Assembly (NCBI GenBank): GCA_009377865.1
Contig: WHTH01000001.1
Span: 1 to 64,000 of the forward strand
DNA: 64,000 bases
Direction of reading: 5' to 3'
Source of the DNA: Pseudonocardiaceae bacterium
Lineage (GTDB): Bacteria; Actinomycetota; Actinomycetes; Mycobacteriales; Pseudonocardiaceae
Part shown: piece after piece, positions 58,292-64,000 of the stretch
How the letters are laid out: every line of letters starts with the position of its first letter
How positions within the stretch are numbered: the stretch's first letter is position 1
The notes under the pieces: model-generated
What the model saw: the letters and a program-made list of their open reading frames with translations, nothing else
Databases searched by the model: none
Told to the model about the DNA's origin: nothing
Program-made: the position numbers and the translations under genes

Positions 58292-59224
58292 GTGCCGACC
58301 GTGCATCTGGAACCGGTCCCGTCGTCCAAGGCTCAGGTGCCCTCCGACGCTGCTGCGGTCCTGGCACTGCTGCTTCAGGAGGGTGTGACCTGGGGGGACT
58401 CGTCGGTCTGGCTGCCGGCGCTGCCGACCGGGAGCGTGAACCTGTTTTTCACCTCGCCCCCGTATGCGGACGCTCGTCCCTACTCCCGCATCCACCCGGA
58501 CCGCTACGTGGAGTGGTTCCTGCCGTTCGCGCAGGCGATGTACGAGGCGACGACGGAGACCGGGTCGCTGGTGCTCAACATCAAGAACCGAGTGGCCAAG
58601 AGCGGTCCATTCAAGGGACAGCGGCACCCCTACGTCTACCAGCTGGTGATCGCCTTACAGAACATCGGCTGGCGCTGGTTGGAGACCTACATCTGGGCGA
58701 AGCCGAACGCCGTACCAGGCCGGTTCGGTCCGCGCACCAAGGACGCCTTCGAGTACGTCTACCACTTCGCCCGTGGACCGAAACCCTACTTCGATCTCGA
58801 TGCGGTCCGGGTCCCCTACAAGACCACCGAGGCCGAGATCGACCGCCGCAAGCTCGATGGCAACGGCCGGCGTAACACCGAGGCCGGGTTCGGCCGCAAC
58901 CGCACCACCACCTACGGTCGCGGTGGCGCGGACCCAGGCAATGTGCTCAGCGTGGCGCAGACCTACAACCAGCACTACGGCGTGGCGCACACAGCGGCCA
59001 TGCCCGAGGGGCTGGCCTCGTTCTTCATCATGGCGACCACCCCGCCCGGCGGGATCGTCATCGACCCGTTCGCCGGCGGCGGCACCACAACCGTGGTAGC
59101 CCGTCGGCTCGGGCGACACGGCGGCGGGATCGAACTGCACCAGGACTTCGTCACCGAGGCCCAACGGCGGATCGCGGCCAGCATCGCCGACGACGTTGCC
59201 GGCGCGCTCTTGGACATCGGCTAA
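58292..59224 (+). CDS. DNA methyltransferase (N4-cytosine/N6-adenine, beta-type)
   Basis: 310 residues. The catalytic motif IV is LFFTSPPYADARPYSR (SPPY, favoured by N4-cytosine enzymes) near residue 55, motif VIII area LVLNIKNRVAKSGPFKG, target-domain middle, and motif I at the end, IVIDPFAGGGTTTVVARRLG (DPFxGxGT), so the order is the beta class. Start GTG 58292, or GTG 58301 nine bases on. Followed 27 bases later by a nuclease gene: a type II restriction-modification pair. Confidence 0.9.
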   Translation: MPTVHLEPVPSSKAQVPSDAAAVLALLLQEGVTWGDSSVWLPALPTGSVNLFFTSPPYADARPYSRIHPDRYVEWFLPFAQAMYEATTETGSLVLNIKNRVAKSGPFKGQRHPYVYQLVIALQNIGWRWLETYIWAKPNAVPGRFGPRTKDAFEYVYHFARGPKPYFDLDAVRVPYKTTEAEIDRRKLDGNGRRNTEAGFGRNRTTTYGRGGADPGNVLSVAQTYNQHYGVAHTAAMPEGLASFFIMATTPPGGIVIDPFAGGGTTTVVARRLGRHGGGIELHQDFVTEAQRRIAASIADDVAGALLDIG

Positions 59225-59251
59225 ACGATCTCGCCAAGGAAGCTTGCCATA

Positions 59252-60045
59252 GTGCCCAGTGTCGAGCAGACCATCCAGGACATCCTCCAGGCACCACATG
59301 GGACAAACGGGTGGCCCGTGAGGGCTACGTGCCGCACCTGGCACCCGACTTCGCCTACATCCATCCCGCCTCGTTCTACGAGGCCGCCTACTTCCGGGAG
59401 GTCTATCACGTGGCCGAGGCGGCCACCATCGGTTTCACCGAGGGATCGCTGTTCCCCGCCCCCGAAGCCGACCTGCGCAGTAAGCAGGCCAAGCTCGACA
59501 CCGAGCACGGTTGGTCGTCGGTGCAGCACCTCGCATCCACGGGCGTGCCGTACGCCGACTTCCTGCACCAACGTCACTACGGTGGCGCGTTCCGCCAAGT
59601 CCTCGACGCCACCTCCAGCCGCCGCGGCGATCTCATCGAAGACGCCGTTGAGACGCTGTTCACAGACGCTGGCATCCCCTACATCCGGACTGGCTCACAC
59701 AACCAACGCGACATCGCCGAACGGTTCGAAGTACAGGTCACCCCAGCCCCGGACTTCGTCGTGTTCGACGGCAGCGACACCCTCCGGGCGATGCTCGAAT
59801 GCGAGATCACCAACGACGGCGGCACCGCACGCGACAAGGCCCTTCGCTTCGTGGGGCTACGCGCCGAGTCCGTGCGGCTCGGCGGCATGCCGCTACTCGC
59901 TGTCCTCGGCGGCATGGGCTGGGCACGAGTCAACGACACGCTGGGGCCGGTCATCCGCGACACTGACGGCCGCGTGTTCACCCTGGCCACCCTGCCCAGG
60001 ATGCTTGACGTCGCCCCCTTCCCCTCCTTACGTGGCCTCACCTAG
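59252..60045 (+). pseudogene. Restriction endonuclease with N-terminal frameshift
   Basis: GTG 59252 opens PSVEQTIQDILQA; near 59290 the frame shifts and continues as TTWDKRVAREGYVPHLAPDF AYIHPASFYEAAYF. The longest intact reading is GTG 59311–60045 (244 residues). The nuclease site is visible as PAPDFVVFDG and RAMLECEITNDGGTARDKAL, a PD-(D/E)XK-like core. If the frame is truly broken, the start is at 59311 and activity may be retained or lost. Partner of the methylase 27 bases upstream. No homopolymer is present at the shift. Confidence 0.65.
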
Positions 60046-60050
60046 CAGCC

Positions 60051-60251
60051 CCCTGGCGAGTCACCGAGGCGGCTGCCCGAGCCAAGGCGTGCTGCACCGT
60101 CACCGACCACCTCACCGCCGCCCGCGCACTGGCGCCACAGTGGTCGCGGCTACAACCACTCGGGCGAGCCGTCATCGGACAACTCGTCGAGCACCGCGGC
60201 CGCCGATCGGAACGCATCACCGAACTGGCCGCGCACTACGCGGCAGACTGA
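60051..60251 (+). pseudogene. C-terminal fragment, unknown
   Basis: Just after the nuclease stop a frame reads WRVTEAAARAKACCTVTDHL, LAPQWSRLQPLGRAVIGQLV and RSERITELAAHYAAD up to TGA 60251. It is helix-rich and coding-like but has no start codon. It may be the remains of a third gene of the restriction locus. Not recognised. Confidence 0.3.
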
Positions 60252-60294
60252 AGCTGCCCTGCTTGGTGATTCGCCCACGGTGCACGGGCCGGTG

Positions 60295-62142
60295 TCACGC
60301 CCTGGTGGCGCTGGCGCTCGGACGCCCCCACAGGTGGCCGTTCGACTGGTCGGATTCAGAGGTCTCTGCCAGCAGTTGCGCGTTGGCCAGCTCATAATAC
60401 AGCGGGCTGCTGTCGAGCAGCTCGTCGTGGCTGCCCGTGGCGGCCACCTCACCGCCTTCCAGCAGCACGATCTGGTCAGCACGGCGCACCGTCGACAACC
60501 GGTGCGCGATGACCAGCAGCGCGCAGTGCTGCCGGGCACGGTCGACGGCCCGGCCGAGCGAGGCCTCGTTGATCGCGTCCAGATTGGACGTCGGCTCGTC
60601 GAGAAGCAATAGCGAGGGCCGGGTGAGCAGCGCCCGCGCGATCGCGATCCGCTGACGCTCGCCTCCCGAGAGCGAGCCACCCCGCTCCCCCACCTGGCTG
60701 GCCAGTCCTTCCGGGAGCCGATCGACGACTTCCCGGAGGTTCATCAAGTCGACGACGCCCTCGACCTCGGCGTCACTGGCATGCGGTGCGGCGTAGACGA
60801 GGTTGTCGCGCAGCGTGCCGTGCAGTACCGGGGCATTCTGATCGACGAGCGCGATGCGGTTGCGGCACTCCTGCCGGCCGAGCTTCTCGGCGTGGTGTCC
60901 TTCGAGCAGGATCGAGCCGTGCTCCGGGTCGTAGAACCGCTCGATGAGGGTGAAGATCGTGGACTTGCCGGCACCGGACCTGCCGACGAGCGCGACGTGA
61001 GACCGGGCCGGCACCGTGAACGACACACCCCGCAACACCGGTTGCTTGCGATAGCCGAACCAGACGTCCTGCAACTCCAACGCGCAAGCCCCGGAGGCAC
61101 CGTTGCCGGAGGCGGCCGCAACCGGTCGCCGAGCCGGGGCGATGCCGTCGTCCTCTACGGGCAGCGCAAGTGCCTCGCGAACCCGCTGCAGTGCTCCCAA
61201 CCCCTTGTAGAGCGTGCCGACGGCCTCGAAGACTCCGCTGAGCGGTACGACGAGCAAGGTGGCGTAGAGCAGGAATGCCACCAGATCACCCAGCGAGGCA
61301 TCGCCCCCAGCGACCCGCATCCCACCGACGAGCAGCACCAGCAGCAGCGAGCCTTGCACGGCCAGCTCGACCGCCGGGCTCATCAGCGAAGCCAGCTTGG
61401 CGGTGCGCACCCCGGCCGTGTAGGCGGAGGTGGCGCGTTCGTCGATCCGGGCGCTCTCCCGGTCCTCGGCCCGGCTGGCGCGCACCGTCCGCACGCCGCC
61501 GAGGGCCCGTTCCAGGTCGGCCGCCATCGCGCCCACGCTGTGCTGGGCCCGCTCGCTGGCTGCGCGCAGGCCCTTGAGCAACGAGCTGACCACCACGGCC
61601 GCCACCACGACGGTCAGCGCCACCAGTCCGAACAGCACGGGGTCGATCCAGAGCATCAGCGCCATGGCGCCGACGGCGGTGAGCAGCCCGGTGGCAAGGT
61701 CGACGAAGCTCTGCGCGACCACATTGCGCAGCATCGTCGTGTCCGTTCCTGCCCGGGAGATCAGATCACCGAGCCGGTGCTCGTCGTAGACCGACATCCG
61801 CAGCCGCAGCAGCCTGCTGGTCAGCCGGCGTCGCAGCCCGAGCACGATGCCCTCGCCGGTGCGTTCGAGCAGGAAGTGTCCGGTCGCGTCGATCAGCGCT
61901 TGGCCGATGAACAGCGCTGCGAGCCCCAGCAGCAAGCCGGTCGCCAGCTCGCTACGACCGGCCGACTCGATCGCCTCCCGGGCGAGCAGCGGCTGGACCA
62001 GACCGAGCCCGGATCCGATGATCGTCAGGACGACGGCAATCGTCACGGCTACCTTGTGGTCTGCCACCAACCGCAGCAGGTGACCCGCCGTCGCCTGATC
62101 CCCACCGCGGGGCGACACACCCTCGCTGTCGGGGGAACTCAT
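60295..62142 (-). CDS. Lasso peptide exporter, ABC transporter (D protein)
   Basis: 615 residues, half-transporter. Six hydrophobic helices (for example VAVTIAVVLTIIGSGLGLVQ and LLTAVGAMALMLWIDPVLFG), then the ATPase: Walker A VALVGRSGAGKSTIFTLIER, Q-loop ALVDQNAPVLHGTLRDNLVY, signature GSLSGGERQRIAIARALLTR and Walker B PSLLLLDEPTSNLDAINEAS with IAHRLSTV. ATG 62142 overlaps the B2 stop by four bases. In lasso peptide loci this exports the product and often gives self-immunity. Confidence 0.93.
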   Translation of the reverse strand: MSSPDSEGVSPRGGDQATAGHLLRLVADHKVAVTIAVVLTIIGSGLGLVQPLLAREAIESAGRSELATGLLLGLAALFIGQALIDATGHFLLERTGEGIVLGLRRRLTSRLLRLRMSVYDEHRLGDLISRAGTDTTMLRNVVAQSFVDLATGLLTAVGAMALMLWIDPVLFGLVALTVVVAAVVVSSLLKGLRAASERAQHSVGAMAADLERALGGVRTVRASRAEDRESARIDERATSAYTAGVRTAKLASLMSPAVELAVQGSLLLVLLVGGMRVAGGDASLGDLVAFLLYATLLVVPLSGVFEAVGTLYKGLGALQRVREALALPVEDDGIAPARRPVAAASGNGASGACALELQDVWFGYRKQPVLRGVSFTVPARSHVALVGRSGAGKSTIFTLIERFYDPEHGSILLEGHHAEKLGRQECRNRIALVDQNAPVLHGTLRDNLVYAAPHASDAEVEGVVDLMNLREVVDRLPEGLASQVGERGGSLSGGERQRIAIARALLTRPSLLLLDEPTSNLDAINEASLGRAVDRARQHCALLVIAHRLSTVRRADQIVLLEGGEVAATGSHDELLDSSPLYYELANAQLLAETSESDQSNGHLWGRPSASATRA

Positions 62143-62573
62143 GCCGTCGTGTGGTCCTTCGGGGGTACTGCCATCAGACGGCTGAAGTAGCTGTCCGGGA
62201 CATCTTCGTCGACCAGGCTGCCCTCCGCCTCGACCCACGCATGCACGCCGAACGGCGGCAGCATCCGCGCGCCGACACACCAGGTCGGCCACCGTCCCGA
62301 CATCCGGCACAGCAACACAGTGGCCAGTGACCGGCGCAGGCACCCTTGCGTTCCCAAGCAGCTGAGGCTGCTCGCGAGCACGGCATCGCGCGCATCCAGC
62401 GCCTGCACATAAGTCGCGGGTGTTGCCCCGCGCCGCAGCAACGCCAGGATCGATCGGATGCGTCTGGGTGGCAGGGGGGTCAGCAGGTACGTCAGCCCGA
62501 CCGCGAGCTTGGCCGTTACGCGCCGCTGCAGGGGAACCCCGCCTGGCCGGTTCAGTGCGCTGGGCATGCTCAT
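62139..62573 (-). CDS. Lasso peptide leader peptidase (B2, transglutaminase-like)
   Basis: 144 residues. The catalytic Cys lies in SCLGTQGCLRRSLATVLLCR and the His and Asp in PPFGVHAWVEAEGSLVDEDV, the Cys-His-Asp set of B2 proteins that cut the leader from the precursor. ATG 62573 overlaps the B1 stop by four bases (ATGA). Separate B1 and B2 genes are normal for actinobacterial lasso clusters. Confidence 0.92.
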   Translation of the reverse strand: MSMPSALNRPGGVPLQRRVTAKLAVGLTYLLTPLPPRRIRSILALLRRGATPATYVQALDARDAVLASSLSCLGTQGCLRRSLATVLLCRMSGRWPTWCVGARMLPPFGVHAWVEAEGSLVDEDVPDSYFSRLMAVPPKDHTTA

Positions 62574-62845
62574 GACGTCACCAGCCCCGCAGAGTGCAGC
62601 CCGTCGAGCAACGCTGCCACATCGGCGTTGGCCTGCGACTCGTCGACCTCGAACTGATCCACCAGGGTGGCGACCGCCTCGGCCTGCGTCCCCCCGTCGC
62701 GCAGGGTCTGCACCACGAGCGCACCGGTGGCGTTGAGTTGCCAGTATTGTCCGCTGCGCTCATCGAGCAACACCGTGCCGTAATCGGTTTCCGCGGTGGA
62801 GATGTGGGTCCGCAACTGCAATGCCATTTCCCGTGCTCCCGTCAT
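62570..62845 (-). CDS. Lasso peptide RiPP recognition element (B1, PqqD-like)
   Basis: 91 residues. DYGTVLLDERSGQYWQLNAT GALVVQTL and a C-terminal helix (VDQFEVDESQANADVAALLD GLHSAGLV) form the winged-helix PqqD fold that holds the leader peptide for B2 and C. ATG 62845 is favoured because it overlaps the cyclase stop by four bases; an internal ATG at 62827 is the usual family start. Confidence 0.92.
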   Translation of the reverse strand: MTGAREMALQLRTHISTAETDYGTVLLDERSGQYWQLNATGALVVQTLRDGGTQAEAVATLVDQFEVDESQANADVAALLDGLHSAGLVTS

Positions 62846-64000
62846 GAATGGCCGGTGACAATCGGCTCGCGGCCGCCGGCAGGAAGCGCGCGCAACCAGA
62901 CCTCGCAGCCGATGGTCGAGTACAAGATCGCTTTCCCGAGTTCCGGCGTGGCCGGGCGATGGGCCAGTGCCACGAGCTGGTCTGCGTCGACCAGGCCCAG
63001 CTGCGCCAGTCGGGAGTTCTGCCACAGCTCGAGCAGGTCGCCACGGTGCTCCCGGAGCCCGGCGGCGGCATCCGTGGCCGCCTGCGCCTTGCTGGTCCGG
63101 GCGAGGCACTCGGCGGGGACGAGGCCACTCATGGCAGCGACGAGCAGCGGCTTGTAGCGCCAGGGGGTGACGCGCTCTTCGGGCCGCACAGCCAGGCAGG
63201 CCTCGATGACCCGGTCATCCAGGAACGGGGAGGCCATCGGCAACCCCTCGCGGGCACACATCTGGTCCCACTGCCGGACGATGCGGGTGCCGTCGCGGAT
63301 CTGCTCCAGGTCGGCATGCTGGCCCCGGTCTGGCGCCAGTGGTTCGGCGGTGCCGGCCGCGTCCAGCAGGACGCCTCGTGCCGCCTCCACGGCCTGGGGT
63401 GTCGCCCAACCCAACATGCGTGGCTGTTCACCCCAGCCGAGTGCGCCCGCGACCGGTGGAGGTGCCGGCGCACGCAGGTCGGCAGCCGCGTCGGTCAGCC
63501 ACCGCCGGTAGGAACGGTTGTCGGCCAGCGCCCGGACCATCCCGCCGAGGGGCCAGTTGAACAGTGCCCGGAAACCCCTGAGCTGGCGCAGCGCGAACAG
63601 CGGACGACGGCGCAGCAGGGTGTGGAAGTGGGCCTCGGAGCTCCACGCGAGATGGTCGCCGCCGATCCCGGTCAGGTGGATGCGGCTGCCCTTGGCGACC
63701 AGCCCCGGGATGTGGCTGAGCACCCGCGCCCTATCCATCGCCCCGATGGTGGGTTCGTCCAGCGGGTCATCGACCTCCAGGAGCTTCTCGTAAACCAGCG
63801 GGGACTGCTCCGCGGGCCAGACGACGTGCTCGACGTCGGGAAGGTGAGCGGCTGCCCGTCGCGCCCAGTCGAGGTCGTCGTCTGCTGGATCACGGCCCGG
63901 CCAGGTGCTGGCGATGAGCTCGGCGTCGCCGCGCGCGGCGAGGAAGCACATCGAGGTGGAGTCCAGGCCGCCGGAGAGGTCGGCACTGACCACACCGCCG
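62842..64000 (-). CDS. Lasso peptide cyclase (C, asparagine synthase-like), partial
   Basis: The C-terminal synthetase domain (at least 385 residues) that adenylates Asp/Glu and closes the isopeptide ring. The PP-loop is SADLSGGLDSTSMCFLAARG right at the edge, followed by LTGIGGDHLAWSSEAHFHTL and PMASPFLDDRVIEACLAVRP. The N-terminal glutaminase-like domain lies beyond 64000, as does the precursor gene. Its stop overlaps B1. The order C-B1-B2-D with four-base overlaps is standard for actinobacteria. Confidence 0.93.
   Translation of the reverse strand, partial: GGVVSADLSGGLDSTSMCFLAARGDAELIASTWPGRDPADDDLDWARRAAAHLPDVEHVVWPAEQSPLVYEKLLEVDDPLDEPTIGAMDRARVLSHIPGLVAKGSRIHLTGIGGDHLAWSSEAHFHTLLRRRPLFALRQLRGFRALFNWPLGGMVRALADNRSYRRWLTDAAADLRAPAPPPVAGALGWGEQPRMLGWATPQAVEAARGVLLDAAGTAEPLAPDRGQHADLEQIRDGTRIVRQWDQMCAREGLPMASPFLDDRVIEACLAVRPEERVTPWRYKPLLVAAMSGLVPAECLARTSKAQAATDAAAGLREHRGDLLELWQNSRLAQLGLVDADQLVALAHRPATPELGKAILYSTIGCEVWLRALPAGGREPIVTGHS

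Overview
The window is very GC-rich DNA, with GTG starts and 1–4 base stop/start overlaps throughout. Its core gene order matches the actinobacterial chromosome segment known in Mycobacterium tuberculosis as roughly Rv3001c–Rv3034c: ilvC-ilvN-ilvB, an lppZ-type lipoprotein, gatB/gatA/gatC, an ACT-domain protein, ligA, a MetE-like protein, mnmA, iscS, two acyltransferases, etfA/etfB, a GH57 branching enzyme and a hexapeptide acyltransferase. Gene content (maleylpyruvate-isomerase-like fold, ECF42/DGPF pair, lasso peptide genes, many XRE regulators) suggests Pseudonocardiales or a close relative. That assignment is inference from gene content; no 16S or tRNA gene was seen.

Layout. 0–1.3 kb is an IS graveyard (IS3 and ISL3 pieces, a broken XRE gene). 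1.3–10.1 kb is a catabolic locus. A leftward operon encodes a VOC protein, a citrate-synthase-like protein, a class III CoA-transferase and an HMG-CoA-lyase-like protein. It diverges from a FadR-type regulator, and a rightward set follows (small ORF, NTF2-like protein, mycothiol-isomerase-like protein, acyl-CoA ligase). Similar 10-bp boxes lie before both operons and before the regulator gene. 10.1–12 kb holds broken IS3 and IS630 genes, the latter carrying the 3' end of a group II intron, and one copy of a 132-bp duplicated segment. 12–28.7 kb is core: purC, ilvBNC with a leader-peptide attenuator, gatCAB, ligA and a cold-shock gene.

28.8–35.3 kb is an island that breaks synteny. It holds a truncated restriction helicase, an unknown protein, divergent thrS and hisS, a polyprenyl synthase pseudogene and a broken isoaspartyl-methyltransferase-like gene, and it ends inside a truncated transporter gene. 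35.5–54.1 kb returns to core: MetE-like protein, ECF42 sigma/DGPF pair, mnmA, iscS, a possible ornithine-lipid operon (olsB/olsA-like plus a PmtA-like methyltransferase), etfBA, a damaged glucan/methylglucose-lipopolysaccharide locus, a stand-alone isoaspartyl-methyltransferase-like gene, ribokinase, nucleoside hydrolase and uvrA.

54.3–64 kb is accessory: a metallo-hydrolase, a broken nuclease, a polymorphic-toxin remnant with an orphan immunity gene, an XRE regulator with two coupled tiny genes, a restriction-modification pair whose nuclease gene has an N-terminal frameshift, and four overlapping lasso peptide genes (cyclase, B1, B2, ABC exporter). The lasso precursor gene should lie just beyond the right edge.

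The least described items are a small-protein family with the core RWA-[LV]-SP-x-D-x-R-x-HA (three copies, one coupled to an XRE regulator), the aaRS island, the methyltransferase coupled to olsBA-like genes, and the isoaspartyl methyltransferase that follows a proline-rich peptide tail.
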